Positions 42,865 through 53,547 are shown, counted from the first letter of the stretch. The stretch is DNA of 64,000 nt from Streptomyces sp. SID13031 (GCF_010548305.1 NZ_JAAGLV010000001.1:682001-746000); one strand, 5' to 3'. Made by a program: numbers and translations. Notes: generated by a model not told the origin, from the sequence alone.

Positions 42865-45800
42865 ATGAGACGTAGTGTCCTTGCTGCTGCGCACGTGATC
42901 GGCATGATCGGGTCGAGCCTGTTCGGTGTGTCGAGCCCGACGGCTGATGCGGCCGGATCGCATCCGGCTGCGTCGAAACCCGGGCCGGTCGCCGCGACGA
43001 GTGCCGCACGTCCGGCCCGCTCTGCACAGGCCTCGTCGCCGAGTAGTGGCGCGTCCGCGGCGGAACGCGCCGCGTCGGCGCAGGCTCACGCGAGTGGGCG
43101 GCGCGTCGAGGTCGTTGCGAAGCGCAACGAGTCGACTGAGACGTTCGCCGAGCCGAACGGCACGTTCACGGCCGTGTTGCACGCCGGGGCCGTACGGGCC
43201 AGGACGCCACACGGGTGGGCTCCGATCGACACGATCTTGCAGCGCCGCGAGGACGGTACGGTCAGTCCCGGCGCAACAGTAGTGCCCATGGCGTTCTCCG
43301 GTGGCGGCTTGACACCGCTGGTGCGACTGGGCGGTGCCGACAAGCACGTCGAACTCGTCTGGCCGACACCTTTGCCGAAGCCGACGCTGTCCGGCGATAC
43401 AGCGACGTATGCCGACGTCCTGCCGGGTGTTGATCTGCGCCTGAGCGCCGGCTCAGGCGGCTTTCACCAGGTAACCGTCGTCAAGACCCGCGCGGCAGCC
43501 GGCGATCCGAGAATTGCCAAGTTGCAGTTCGGTCTGCGCACGACCGGCCTGACGGCTCGTAGCGGCAACAATGGCGCGTCGGATCTGGTCGACAGTACGG
43601 GCAAGGTCGTCTTCTCATCTCCCGCGCCGCAGATGTGGGATTCGGCGGGTGAGAGTGCCGCGGGCGCTCGCCTCGCCGGCAACCACACTGCGGTCGGACG
43701 ATTCGAGTCGACGAAGGACACCATCACGGTGCTGGCGGACCAGCACCTGTTGAGCGACCCGGCCACGGTGTTCCCGGTGTCGATCGACCCGGACTGGTGG
43801 GCTCCTGCGGCCGGCTGGGCGAAGATCTTCTCCGGTAAATCGACGACGTCCTACTGGAATGGCGGCATGGACGTCGAGCCGGCAGGCTCCCGGTTCGCCG
43901 GCCAGAACCTCGCGAAGGTCGGCCAGTGCTATGCCGCCGCCGGCGGCTGCAACGGCATCGGTGCCGCACAAAGCTTCTTCCAGTTCGACATCACGGGCCT
44001 GCACGGTGCCAAGGTGATCGCTCAGGCCGGGGTGACGACGGGTGCGGAGTTCAACGCGCACGAGGTCTATGCGCCGACCTGCACGCCGCCGGCCGGATCC
44101 AACTTCGCGATGGACCTGTACCAGGCGAGCTTCGACGGCGCCCAGGGATACACCTGGGCCAATCGGCCGTGGACCGGCCTGCCCATCGGTGCACCCCGCT
44201 GGGAAACACACGGCTATTCGTCGTCGTGCGCAGCGGCGTGGGTCGGTTGGGGCGTGGGCGACTGGGTGCGCTACGCCAACGACAACAGGGCGCGCTTCGC
44301 GACGTTCATGCTCCGTGCGAACAACGAGAACGACCAGTGGGGCTGGAAGAAGTTCGACGGTTACCAGTTGCTGGTGCACTACGACTGGCCGCCGTACCAG
44401 CCGTCGAACCTGTCGACCTCAGCCGGTACGAACACGCTGCCGTGCTCGGGTGAACAGTTTGTCAACAACGCAACGGGCGACATCACCTTGCGGGCGACGG
44501 CCTCCGACCCCGATGCAGGTCAGACGATGTACTTGAACTTCGAGTGGTGGGATCGTTCGCACACCACCCAGCTCGGGTACAACCACCTCGGCCCGCAGAG
44601 CAATCCGTCCGTGTATACCGGCAAGATTCCCAAGGGATCGTTCGCGAGCGGCACGAAGATCTCATGGCGGGCCATCACCGGCGACACGATCATCAACGGG
44701 CCGTACTCGGGCTGGTGCGACCTGACCATCGACAACGACGCGCCGGCCGCGCCGACTCTGACACCAGACCAATTACCCACCGTCCGCGCAGGCGAGTCGA
44801 TGACCGTCACGGCTCGCGCACCGGACGGCGGGGACACGGCCACGTTCCGCTATGGCGTCACGCAGGGCGGCACTTGTACGACGACGACGTCTGTGAACGC
44901 GGCGCCGCTCGGAGGCTCCGCAACCTTCACCGTGACCCCTTTGGCTCCATCGCTGTCGTGGAGCCTCTGGGTGGAAAGCATCGACCGGGCCAACAACCAC
45001 AGCAGCTGCGTACGGCGTGATTTTCGGGTCGATCCCGGTACTGCGGCAGTGGCGCACTGGCCGTTGGACGGTGATGGAACCACTAGCGTCCCCGACAGCT
45101 TGCATCACCATGACGGCACGGCCGGCGGCACCACTGGATGGGCCAACGGCCGGCTCGGTGATGCGCTCAACTTCGACGGCGTGACCGGGAGCGTCTCGAC
45201 CTCAGGCGGTGCAGCGGTCGACACCTCGCACTCCTTCAGCGTGTCGGCCTGGGCCCGATTGGACGCCTTGGACAACACCTCCCGCTCGGTGGTGAGCGAG
45301 GACGGCAACGACGTCAGCGGGTTCTTCCTCGACTACCGCGGCGATACACACAAGTGGGCGTTCTGGATGCCGAAGTCCGACTGCAGTTCCTGCGGCGGGG
45401 ACTTCGTGGTGGCCAGCCCGCAGCTCGGCGTTTGGACGCATCTGGTCGGCGTCTACGACGCGACGCGTGGTCAGATCTCCTTGTACGTCAACGGGACCCT
45501 AGCCGGCACAGCGGCGCACACTACGCCGTGGCAGGCTACCGGAGCAGTGCAGCTGGGCCGCTCCAAGTACTCCGGCCGGCCGGCCCAGTACTGGTACGGC
45601 GGCATTGACGAGGTGCAGCTCTACGACCGGGTGCTGGGCGACCTGCCGTTCGTCACGGGCTCGAGCGAGGAAGCCATGCGGAGCGAGATCGATCGGTTGG
45701 CCGGCCCGCCCGTCGAGCAGGCCTCCTACTCGTTCGATGAAGGTGCCGGTCTGAAGGCCGGCGACGGGTCGGGCAGCTACCGCACCGCGACGCTCACCGG

Positions 45801-47175
45801 CGGCGCGAGCTGGACGACGACGGCACAAGCTCGGCTCGGCAACAGTGCGCTGCGGGTCAACGGCTCGAACTATGCCGCGACGAGCGCGGCGCCCGCCGTA
45901 CGGACCGATCAGAGTTTCACAGTCATGACGTTCGCCAATCTCGCCGTCGCGGACGGCGCTGCTGAGTCGATCGTGGGTCAGGACGGCCCCCAGTCCGAGG
46001 GATTCAGCCTGCGCTACTTCGGGGGCCGGTGGTCGTTCGGCCTGTCATCGGCCGATGCGCCGAGCCCGACGATCATCGAGGCGACGTCAGACCCGGCCAA
46101 GCCCGCCACCATGCCCGACGCAGGCCACTGGATGCACCTGACCGGCGTGTATGACGCCGGTGCCCGCCAGGTACGGCTCTATGTCAACGGCGCGCTCGTC
46201 AACACCACCGACGTACCCGCCGGAACCTTCATCTCGAACGTGCCCGGCGGGGTGATCATCGGGCGAGCCAAGCGCGGCGGCGTGGCGACGCGCTTCTTCA
46301 ACGGCTCGGTCGACGAAGTGCAGATCTACAACGGGGTGCTGCCCGATCGGCAGATTCGCGATGCGAGTGCCCGGCAGGTGCCGCGTGAGCCGTCGTTGCT
46401 CGAGGGAGCGTTCGAGCGATTCGCGAGCCATGACGGACGCCATTTCGTCGGCACCGGACCGCGACCGCCCGGGTTCCATCTGGAGGGTCCACTGGGCATA
46501 CCGGCTTTGCCTGGCCCCAATACGCGGATGATCTTCTCCTGCCGCTACTCCAGTGGTTACTTCCTGGATTCGTCGCCGACGTGCTCGAACTACGAGGTAC
46601 TGGGCGCTGCTGGGCTCATGTACACCAGCCCGCCGACCGGGGTGCCCTACGCCGCCGTATATCGCTGCCTGACGCTCGCGAACAGTGATCACTTCGTGTC
46701 GTTCGATTCGACTTGCGAGAGCACCCCGGACAAGGTTCGTACTGAGTTTCTCCTTGGCTACACGAGGCTCTATGCGCCGCTCGTCCGGTACGTCGGACCC
46801 GATGGCGATCACTGGTCCAGTCAGCACGGCGGCGGGATGCCTGCGGCGTACGCGCCTGAAACGCGGCTCGGCTACGTGTCGATGGGCGGCATCGGGTCCG
46901 CGCCGATGCTGGAGATGTGCCGGACGGGCAGCGGCGACGAATTCCTCTGGACCGGCACCGGGTGCGACGGCCAGACCGCTCTCGGGATGTCGACCGGCTG
47001 GGTATGGACCACCCCACCCGACCCACAGCACCCGCAGAACAACGCGCAGCTGTTCGCGTGTCAGGGCAATGACGGTGAGCGGTTCGAATCGCTCGATGAA
47101 TTCTGTGAAGGCGCACCCGATGCCGGTGTTGCGCTCGGCTACGTGATCCTCGACCCGAAGGACGGTTCGTCATGA
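42865..47175 (+). CDS. Secreted two-LamG-domain protein paired with RHS protein
   Basis: A 1,436-residue exported protein, ATG 42865 after GGGGAGG. A weak signal peptide (VLAAAHVIGMIGSSLFG) is followed by a low-complexity Ala/Ser stretch. The N-terminal ~400 residues resemble the region found before actinobacterial RHS/YD proteins (GTFTAVLHAGAVRARTP; LLSDPATVFPVSIDPDWW, then a WNGG-type DNRN block). Then come a beta-sandwich region (~480-720), two LamG domains (~725-925 and ~948-1160; each with VYDxxxxQxxLYVNG and EVQ(L/I)Y), and ~250 residues containing four Cys-containing repeats with DHF and C-E-x-x motifs. Its stop overlaps the RHS start by ATGA, so the two are translationally coupled. 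Together they are probably a cell-surface or secreted assembly. Confidence 0.88.
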   Translation: MRRSVLAAAHVIGMIGSSLFGVSSPTADAAGSHPAASKPGPVAATSAARPARSAQASSPSSGASAAERAASAQAHASGRRVEVVAKRNESTETFAEPNGTFTAVLHAGAVRARTPHGWAPIDTILQRREDGTVSPGATVVPMAFSGGGLTPLVRLGGADKHVELVWPTPLPKPTLSGDTATYADVLPGVDLRLSAGSGGFHQVTVVKTRAAAGDPRIAKLQFGLRTTGLTARSGNNGASDLVDSTGKVVFSSPAPQMWDSAGESAAGARLAGNHTAVGRFESTKDTITVLADQHLLSDPATVFPVSIDPDWWAPAAGWAKIFSGKSTTSYWNGGMDVEPAGSRFAGQNLAKVGQCYAAAGGCNGIGAAQSFFQFDITGLHGAKVIAQAGVTTGAEFNAHEVYAPTCTPPAGSNFAMDLYQASFDGAQGYTWANRPWTGLPIGAPRWETHGYSSSCAAAWVGWGVGDWVRYANDNRARFATFMLRANNENDQWGWKKFDGYQLLVHYDWPPYQPSNLSTSAGTNTLPCSGEQFVNNATGDITLRATASDPDAGQTMYLNFEWWDRSHTTQLGYNHLGPQSNPSVYTGKIPKGSFASGTKISWRAITGDTIINGPYSGWCDLTIDNDAPAAPTLTPDQLPTVRAGESMTVTARAPDGGDTATFRYGVTQGGTCTTTTSVNAAPLGGSATFTVTPLAPSLSWSLWVESIDRANNHSSCVRRDFRVDPGTAAVAHWPLDGDGTTSVPDSLHHHDGTAGGTTGWANGRLGDALNFDGVTGSVSTSGGAAVDTSHSFSVSAWARLDALDNTSRSVVSEDGNDVSGFFLDYRGDTHKWAFWMPKSDCSSCGGDFVVASPQLGVWTHLVGVYDATRGQISLYVNGTLAGTAAHTTPWQATGAVQLGRSKYSGRPAQYWYGGIDEVQLYDRVLGDLPFVTGSSEEAMRSEIDRLAGPPVEQASYSFDEGAGLKAGDGSGSYRTATLTGGASWTTTAQARLGNSALRVNGSNYAATSAAPAVRTDQSFTVMTFANLAVADGAAESIVGQDGPQSEGFSLRYFGGRWSFGLSSADAPSPTIIEATSDPAKPATMPDAGHWMHLTGVYDAGARQVRLYVNGALVNTTDVPAGTFISNVPGGVIIGRAKRGGVATRFFNGSVDEVQIYNGVLPDRQIRDASARQVPREPSLLEGAFERFASHDGRHFVGTGPRPPGFHLEGPLGIPALPGPNTRMIFSCRYSSGYFLDSSPTCSNYEVLGAAGLMYTSPPTGVPYAAVYRCLTLANSDHFVSFDSTCESTPDKVRTEFLLGYTRLYAPLVRYVGPDGDHWSSQHGGGMPAAYAPETRLGYVSMGGIGSAPMLEMCRTGSGDEFLWTGTGCDGQTALGMSTGWVWTTPPDPQHPQNNAQLFACQGNDGERFESLDEFCEGAPDAGVALGYVILDPKDGSS

Positions 47176-50100
47176 AAGCTCGCCGGCCGATCGCTTCCTG
47201 TACCGCGCTGATCGTGGTGTTGGGACTCGTCAGTGTCGTCCCACAGACGTCGGCGAGTGCCGCAACGTGGCCGCCGAGCCAGCCAGACGCGCCGCATCTG
47301 GTGAAGGACTTTCCCGTCCCGGTCAAGCCCCGGCCGGTTGATCCGGCCACCGTGGCCGCCGAGGCGACCACACCCCGTGCGGCGTCCTGGCCGGCCGCCG
47401 GTGCCGTGGACGTGACGCTCGGGGCTCCCGCCTCCGGAGCCGTCGCTTCGGCGCGTGCCGGAGGGTTGCCGCTCCGGTTGGGGGCACCGACCCGCACCGT
47501 CAGCGGCGGCACTGCTCTGCCCTCGAAGGTGCGGATCGAACTGCTCGATCGTGCGTCGACGCAGAGGCGGGGTGTGGACGGGCTGTTGCTTCGGCTGCGC
47601 CGCGCCGATGGCGAGGTGTCGACTGCCGCAGTATCGCTGACGGTTGACTATTCAGCGTTTCGCCAGGCCTATGGGGGCGACTGGGCCACGCGGTTGAGAC
47701 TCGTCCGGTTGACCGACCATGGTCCGGCGCAGGTGCTGCCGACGAAGAACGATCTGGCCGGCGCGCGCCTGTCCGCTGACGTCACCGCAACCGCAGCGGA
47801 CACGACCTATGCCGTCACCGCGGCTCCGAACGGGCAGACCGGCGATTACAAGGCAACCTCGTTGGCGCCGGCGGGTAGCTGGGCGGTGTCGACGCAGTCC
47901 GGAGACTTCGCGTGGAGCTATCCGATCACCGTCCCGTCGGCACCGGGTGGGCTGGCACCGACCCTGGGTTTGTCGTATTCATCTGGTTCGGTGGACGGCC
48001 ACACGGCAGCCACGAACAACCAGCCGTCCTGGGCCGGTGAGGGCTGGTCGTTGTGGCCCGGCTCCATCGAGCGCGGCTACAAGTCCTGCGCGGACGACAT
48101 CACTGATCCGGCGAAGAAGACCGGCGACGAATGTTGGGGCGGCGACAACGCAACGATGTCCCTTGCCGGTCAGTCGTCCCAGCTGGTCTACGCCGGCAAC
48201 GACACCTGGCGGCCCAAGAGCGACGACGGGTCACGCATCCAGCACGTCGCAGCCGGTGATGCCGACGGCTACAACAACGGCGAGTCATGGAAAGTGACCA
48301 CGACCGACGGCACCCAGTACTTCTTCGGGCGTACGACGGCGTCAGCGTGGACCGTGCCGGTGTTCGGCAACGACGCCGGCGAGCCCTGCAACCACGCCAC
48401 CTTCGACACGTCGTCCTGCCAGCAGGCCTACCGGTGGAACCTCGACTACGTCATCGATACGCACGGAAACACGATCACCTATACCTACGCGCCAGAGACG
48501 AACAACTACTCGCGCAATCTGAACGGCGCGGCGCCGGCCCGATACGTCCGCGGCGGGGTCCTGCAGAGTGTCGAGTACGGCGGTCGCGTCGGTGAGCATC
48601 CGCTCGCGCAGGTCTGGTTCGACTCCGTCGAGCGAGGCGGCCCCGACGTACCGACCGATCAGGCGTGCGCCGACGGCGCGAACTGCGGCAGCCGCTACTC
48701 GCCGTCGTTCTGGTCCACCAAGCGTCTCTCGACGATCACGACACGGGTGTGGGACGGGGCTCGGTACCTAGACGTCGATCGGTGGACGCTGCGCCATTCC
48801 TACCCGGCCAACGATGACCACACCACGGCATCCTTGTGGCTCAACGGCATCACGCACACCGGCCTGGCCACCGCCCCGAACATCACCCTGCCGGAGGTGA
48901 GCTTCGACGGAACACAACTGCCCAACCGGATCAACTCTGACACCGATGGATTGTTGCCGCTGGACAAGTGGCGGCTGTACAGGATCAACACCGAGTCCGG
49001 CGGCACGGTCTCCATCAACTACGTCGGCAGCGACTGCTTGCCGACCGCGCTGCCCGTAGCGGCGACGAATACCAAGCGCTGCTTCCCGGTGACCTGGACC
49101 CCCGAAGGTAACCAGTTGACCCATGACTGGATGAGCAAGTATGTCGTCGGCACGGTCAGCGAGGAGGACCGCGTCGGCGGGCAGCAGACACAGTCGACCA
49201 GCTACGACTACCACCTCGGTACTCCGGCGTGGCACTTCGACGACAACCCCCTGGTGCCCGAGATTCGGCGCACCTGGAACCAGTACCGCGGTTTCGACAA
49301 GGTAGTGGTCATGCATGGCGACCCGGCCAAGGGCCCGCCGTCCGCGACGCAGTTCACCTACTTCCGAGGGATGAGCTTCGACCACCAGCCGTCCGGAAGC
49401 CGCGGCAACGTCTGGGTCGTCGACTCGCAGAATGCGAGGTTCGACGACGCCGAGCAGTGGCGGGGCTTTCTCCGGGAGAAGATCACCTACAACGGCGTGA
49501 ATGGCCCGGTCGTGAGCAGCGACATCATGGATCCGACGCAGGGCGGCCCGACCGCGACGCAGGGTTCGCTGAAGTCTTACGTCGTGCAAACCAGCAAGGT
49601 ACGGACACGCACGGCGGCGCCCACGCTGCCCTCGGGCTGGCGCACTACCGGGGTCGACACGACCTACAACGCCGAGGGTCTGCAGATCACCTCGAACGAC
49701 CTCGGTGACGTCGGCGTCGGCACCGATGACCAATGCACCACCACCACCTACGCACGCAACGACTCAACCTGGCTGATCGACCTGCCCGCAGAAGTCAAGG
49801 TCGACGGCGTCGCCTGCAGCCAACCCCGCACCTACCCGCTTGACGCGATCGCTGACGAGCAGACCTTCTACGACAGCGACGCCAGCACCGCTCCGGGCGC
49901 GCCACCCACGACCGGTAACGTGACGAAGACCAAGCAGCTCAAAGCATATTCGGGCGCCACGCCGACCTTCGTGACGACCAGCACCGGCACCTTCGACAGC
50001 TACGGCCGCGCGGTCAGCAGCACTGACGCGCTAAATCGCACGAGTACCACCGCATACACGCCAGCGGCGGGCCTCCCCACTACGACCACGGTCACCGATC

Positions 50101-53100
50101 CGGCAGGCTTTGCCACGACGACCGGCCTGGATGTGCGACTCGCTCGACCGACCGCTGTCACCGACGCCAACCAGAACGTCAGTTCGCTGGCCTACGACGC
50201 GCTCGGCCGGCTCACCGGTGTGTGGCTGCCCGGGCGCAAGATATCTGACGGTCCCAATACCCGCTACACCTACGACGTCCGCAACAGCGGGCCGAGCTCG
50301 GTGGCGACCGACTCGCTCGCACCCAACAACAATTACCTGACCAGCTATGCGCTCTATGACGGCTTCATGCGCGCCCGGCAGACCCAGACACTCGGCAACG
50401 GTGGACCGGGCAAGCCTCCGGTACGGGTCCTGACCGACACGCTCTACGACTCGCATGGGCTCGCCTTCCAGAACAACGGCCCCTACTCCGATGCAGGTAC
50501 GCCTGGCACGTCACTGGTCGGCATCGCCGACGTCGAGGTTCCATCGCGCTCAGTCACGACGTTCGACGGCGCGGAACGACCTACCGATTCGGCGCTGTTC
50601 TCGATGGCCGATCCGAATCCCCTATCCCGCACACACACCGCCTATTACGGCGATCACGTCGACGTCACCCCACCCACTGGCGCGACTCCGACCTCGACGT
50701 TCACCGACGCGCGGGGGCGAACCACGCAGTTGTGGCAGTACCACGGCGGAACACCCAGCGGCGAGCACGACGTCACGATGTACACGTACAACAAGGCCGG
50801 GCAACCCGACACGCTGACCGACACGGCCGGCAACCGGTGGAGCAAGACCTATGACCTGCGCGGGCGCAGGATCGCCGCGGTCGACCCCGACGCGGGCAAT
50901 TCCACCTCGACCTACGACGACGCCGGTCAGCTGACCTCCACCACCGATGCGCGCGGCGTCACACTCGCGTACACCTACGACAAGGTCGGTCGTAAGACCG
51001 AAGAGCGGCAGGGCGTGGGTGGGCCGCTGCTGGCGTCGTGGACCTTCGACCCGGTGATCGGCGGCGTGCCGGTCAAGGGTCAGCTGGGCTCCTCGACCCG
51101 CAAGGTCGGCAACGACCTCTACACGACGACGATCACCGGCTACGACGCCGGATACCGGCCGACGAGCAAGACCTTCACGCTTCCGGCCAGTCAGAGCCAG
51201 CTGGGCACCACCCCCTTTGCTTATAGCTACAGCTACAAGCCCGACGGCAGCCCCGCCACCGTCGACGTACCCAGCCTGCCCGGCGCAGCAGCGGAGAAGC
51301 TGACCTACTCCTACAACAGCCTCGGCCAGCCCGTCACGATGTCCAGCGCTACGACTACCTATGTGCATGACGCGGCCTACACCGCGACCGGGCAGCTGTC
51401 GCAATACCAACTCGGTACCGCCCCCAAACAGGTCGCGGACACGTTCTATTTCGACCGGGCCACAAGCCGCCTGATCGAGTCGAAGGTCGACCGCCAGGGA
51501 GCGGCTGGCCCGATCTCGGACCAGTTCTACAAGTACGACCCAGCCGGCAACGTGACGTCGATGGCCGACACAGCGGTGGCCGACAACCAGTGCTTCGACT
51601 ACGACGCGTTGCGCCGGCTCACCGAAGCATGGACGACCACCACGGCCAGCTGCGGCGCACCGGGAGGTCTTGTCGGCGGCCCAGCCCCGTACTGGACGTC
51701 CTACACCTACGACGCGATCGGCAACCGGCTGTCCCAGACCGCGCACAGTACCGCTGCGCTAACCGGCACTAACAGGGCCACGACCTACAACCATCCGGCA
51801 GCGGGCCAACCCCGTCCACACGCGCTCACCTCCGTCAACGGCGCCGGCCTCTCTGCGACCACCACCTACGCCTATGACCCGGCCGGCAACATGATCAGTC
51901 GTCCAGGACAGACCCTGACCTGGACGCCCGAGGGCAAGGTGGACACGATCACGACCGCGGCCGGCACCACCACCACCAACACCTACGACGCCGACGCCAA
52001 CCTGCTTGCAACGAGCGACAGCGCCGGCAGCACGCTCTACCTCGACGATGCCGAGTTGCACTACTCGAAAGCTACCAACAAGCGGACAGCGACCCGGTAC
52101 TACTCCTTCGGCTCGATCACAGTCGGGGTACGAGCTGGCTCCGCGCTCACCTGGTTGATGGCCGACCATCACGGCACCGACTCGCTCTCGGTCGACAGCG
52201 CCTCGCTCGCGACGACTGCGCGGCGCACCGATCCGTTCGGCAACCCGCGGGGCACCACACCACCTGCCTGGCCCGGTGATCGCGGGTTCGTCGGCGGTGT
52301 GAATCAAGCCGGAGTCGGCCTGACCCACCTCGGCGCCCGCGAGTTCGACACGCAGACCGGCACGTTCCTATCCGTAGACCCGGTGATGGATCCGAACAAC
52401 CCGCAACAGCTGAACGCCTACGCGTACGCCAACAACAACCCGACCACGATCAGCGACCCGTCCGGCACCTTCTACTACCTCGAGAACGACGGCAAGAAGA
52501 CCGCGCCATCGGCAGCAGCGACGAAGAGCGTCGCAGCTGCGGACCCGGTCCGCCGTGCCGAGCGAAAAGACAAACGGTTCGCCAGCGGCGGCAACCGAGA
52601 CATGATCCTCATCCAGAATCGGAACACGCCGGCACCGGTTCCCGTCGACTGGGCCTGCGCCACCGGAAGCGGGATGTTCTACGGAACCGACCATTGCGGC
52701 CCGGACAGCGTGCGGCGCGCAGACAAGATCGTGAAAGACCGGTATGACGATTACCTTGAGAGAAGGGAACACCAGTCGGTGTCGATTTGCGCCTCGGCCG
52801 GATTCGCGCTTATCGCAGGCCTGTCCGCCGAGGGCTGCCTATCCTTGGACGTACACGGCGTAACGGCCAACGGCAATATCTCGGCCCAACTGAATCCGAA
52901 GATTGGCTTCTCGGCCGGCCTCGACGTTCGGGGCAGCACCAACGACGCTGCAGGCGCGAATCGCAACCCAGGCGCTGTGCGAGTCGAGAAGACAGTCGTC
53001 CCCGGGGTCAAGCTCGGACGGTACAAGACGGGATCGGTCAGCGTGCAAGTCAACTACAACCCAAACACCGGGGAACGGAACAACACAGTAAAGGTCGGCC

Positions 53101-53222
53101 TCATCGGTACGGACTTCGGCGATATACCTGAACTCGGCTTCGGAAAAGTCCCGGGGTACCTTCCGAACACCGTCAAGTATTCCCTTTTTGCCGGCAACAC
53201 GGGATACATCTTCCGATGGTGA
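47172..53222 (+). CDS. RHS/YD-repeat secreted protein with variable C-terminal tail
   Basis: A 2,016-residue exported protein; ATG 47172 overlaps the upstream stop (ATGA). Signal peptide: CTALIVVLGLVSVVPQTSA. Residues ~230-460 are a SpvB-like N-domain (SGDFAWSYPITVP; LGLSYSSGSVDG). Many YD repeats (LTDTAGNRWSKTYD; YDKVGRKTE; FDYDALRRLTEA) form the RHS barrel to ~1,715. The RHS core ends at ~1,763 (THLGAREFDTQTGTFLSVDP; ANNNPTTISDPSG), the usual cleavage/junction boundary in polymorphic toxins. The rest is a unique ~250-residue tail, annotated separately. RHS proteins encapsulate a C-terminal effector. Here no canonical nuclease or deaminase motif is visible, and no same-strand immunity gene follows. 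Confidence 0.93.
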   Translation: MKARRPIASCTALIVVLGLVSVVPQTSASAATWPPSQPDAPHLVKDFPVPVKPRPVDPATVAAEATTPRAASWPAAGAVDVTLGAPASGAVASARAGGLPLRLGAPTRTVSGGTALPSKVRIELLDRASTQRRGVDGLLLRLRRADGEVSTAAVSLTVDYSAFRQAYGGDWATRLRLVRLTDHGPAQVLPTKNDLAGARLSADVTATAADTTYAVTAAPNGQTGDYKATSLAPAGSWAVSTQSGDFAWSYPITVPSAPGGLAPTLGLSYSSGSVDGHTAATNNQPSWAGEGWSLWPGSIERGYKSCADDITDPAKKTGDECWGGDNATMSLAGQSSQLVYAGNDTWRPKSDDGSRIQHVAAGDADGYNNGESWKVTTTDGTQYFFGRTTASAWTVPVFGNDAGEPCNHATFDTSSCQQAYRWNLDYVIDTHGNTITYTYAPETNNYSRNLNGAAPARYVRGGVLQSVEYGGRVGEHPLAQVWFDSVERGGPDVPTDQACADGANCGSRYSPSFWSTKRLSTITTRVWDGARYLDVDRWTLRHSYPANDDHTTASLWLNGITHTGLATAPNITLPEVSFDGTQLPNRINSDTDGLLPLDKWRLYRINTESGGTVSINYVGSDCLPTALPVAATNTKRCFPVTWTPEGNQLTHDWMSKYVVGTVSEEDRVGGQQTQSTSYDYHLGTPAWHFDDNPLVPEIRRTWNQYRGFDKVVVMHGDPAKGPPSATQFTYFRGMSFDHQPSGSRGNVWVVDSQNARFDDAEQWRGFLREKITYNGVNGPVVSSDIMDPTQGGPTATQGSLKSYVVQTSKVRTRTAAPTLPSGWRTTGVDTTYNAEGLQITSNDLGDVGVGTDDQCTTTTYARNDSTWLIDLPAEVKVDGVACSQPRTYPLDAIADEQTFYDSDASTAPGAPPTTGNVTKTKQLKAYSGATPTFVTTSTGTFDSYGRAVSSTDALNRTSTTAYTPAAGLPTTTTVTDPAGFATTTGLDVRLARPTAVTDANQNVSSLAYDALGRLTGVWLPGRKISDGPNTRYTYDVRNSGPSSVATDSLAPNNNYLTSYALYDGFMRARQTQTLGNGGPGKPPVRVLTDTLYDSHGLAFQNNGPYSDAGTPGTSLVGIADVEVPSRSVTTFDGAERPTDSALFSMADPNPLSRTHTAYYGDHVDVTPPTGATPTSTFTDARGRTTQLWQYHGGTPSGEHDVTMYTYNKAGQPDTLTDTAGNRWSKTYDLRGRRIAAVDPDAGNSTSTYDDAGQLTSTTDARGVTLAYTYDKVGRKTEERQGVGGPLLASWTFDPVIGGVPVKGQLGSSTRKVGNDLYTTTITGYDAGYRPTSKTFTLPASQSQLGTTPFAYSYSYKPDGSPATVDVPSLPGAAAEKLTYSYNSLGQPVTMSSATTTYVHDAAYTATGQLSQYQLGTAPKQVADTFYFDRATSRLIESKVDRQGAAGPISDQFYKYDPAGNVTSMADTAVADNQCFDYDALRRLTEAWTTTTASCGAPGGLVGGPAPYWTSYTYDAIGNRLSQTAHSTAALTGTNRATTYNHPAAGQPRPHALTSVNGAGLSATTTYAYDPAGNMISRPGQTLTWTPEGKVDTITTAAGTTTTNTYDADANLLATSDSAGSTLYLDDAELHYSKATNKRTATRYYSFGSITVGVRAGSALTWLMADHHGTDSLSVDSASLATTARRTDPFGNPRGTTPPAWPGDRGFVGGVNQAGVGLTHLGAREFDTQTGTFLSVDPVMDPNNPQQLNAYAYANNNPTTISDPSGTFYYLENDGKKTAPSAAATKSVAAADPVRRAERKDKRFASGGNRDMILIQNRNTPAPVPVDWACATGSGMFYGTDHCGPDSVRRADKIVKDRYDDYLERREHQSVSICASAGFALIAGLSAEGCLSLDVHGVTANGNISAQLNPKIGFSAGLDVRGSTNDAAGANRNPGAVRVEKTVVPGVKLGRYKTGSVSVQVNYNPNTGERNNTVKVGLIGTDFGDIPELGFGKVPGYLPNTVKYSLFAGNTGYIFRW
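52471..53222 (+). other. Variable RHS C-terminal region (candidate effector domain)
   Basis: About 250 codons after the RHS core junction. First comes a polar part with WACATGSGMFYGTDHCG (Cys pair), then KIVKDRYDDYLERREHQ. The last ~130 residues are beta-rich with alternating small residues and Gly (SICASAGFALIAGLSAEGCL; NPKIGFSAGLDVRGS; GSVSVQVNYNPNTG; AGNTGYIFRW) and end in an aromatic residue, giving a membrane-inserting or beta-barrel-like impression. By hand count, 53161-53220 is 50% G+C and 52741-52800 is 57%, below the surroundings. Compositional drop and junction position suggest swapping by recombination. Function unknown. Confidence 0.6.
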
Positions 53223-53304
53223 TCCGCCGCCACGGTGGGGAGCGTGGAGATCGGGGGCCCCAGGTCATAGGCGCAGGCGGCTACTGGCCGGCGTCGAGGG
53301 GCTG

Positions 53305-53547
53305 TTAGATGTTGGTGGCGGGGTGGGAGCGGCGGTATTCGAGTCTGGCGAGTGCTGCGAGGATCAGGGCGATTACCACCAGGCCGACGGCGAGGGACCA
53401 TTCGAGTGAGCCGCTGCCGTGGTCGGGGTCCCAGCCGGTCAGTAGCTCGATCCATTCGCGGGTGATGAGGGTCAGGATGGCGAGTGCGGCGGCTGCGGCG
53501 CTCAAGCCGAGCTCGATCCAGAACAGTTTGCCGGGGTTGTTGGTCAT
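53305..53547 (-). CDS. Small two-helix membrane protein
   Basis: An 80-residue protein with two hydrophobic helices (FWIELGLSAAAAALAILTLI and LEWSLAVGLVVIALILAAL) joined by a loop with WIELLTGWDPDHGSG, and a basic C-terminal tail (RLEYRRSHP). Similar short two-pass actinobacterial proteins exist, often of unknown function. It is 29 bases downstream of the M36 gene on the same strand, so probably the last gene of that operon. It is convergent with the RHS gene 82 bases away, wrong orientation for a classical RHS immunity gene. ATG 53547 is the only sensible start. Confidence 0.8.
   Translation of the reverse strand: MTNNPGKLFWIELGLSAAAAALAILTLITREWIELLTGWDPDHGSGSLEWSLAVGLVVIALILAALARLEYRRSHPATNI

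Noticed and set aside
53305..53547. Two-helix membrane protein as the RHS immunity protein
   Set aside because: It is convergent with the RHS gene and sits tightly behind the M36 gene; kept only as a question in the findings.
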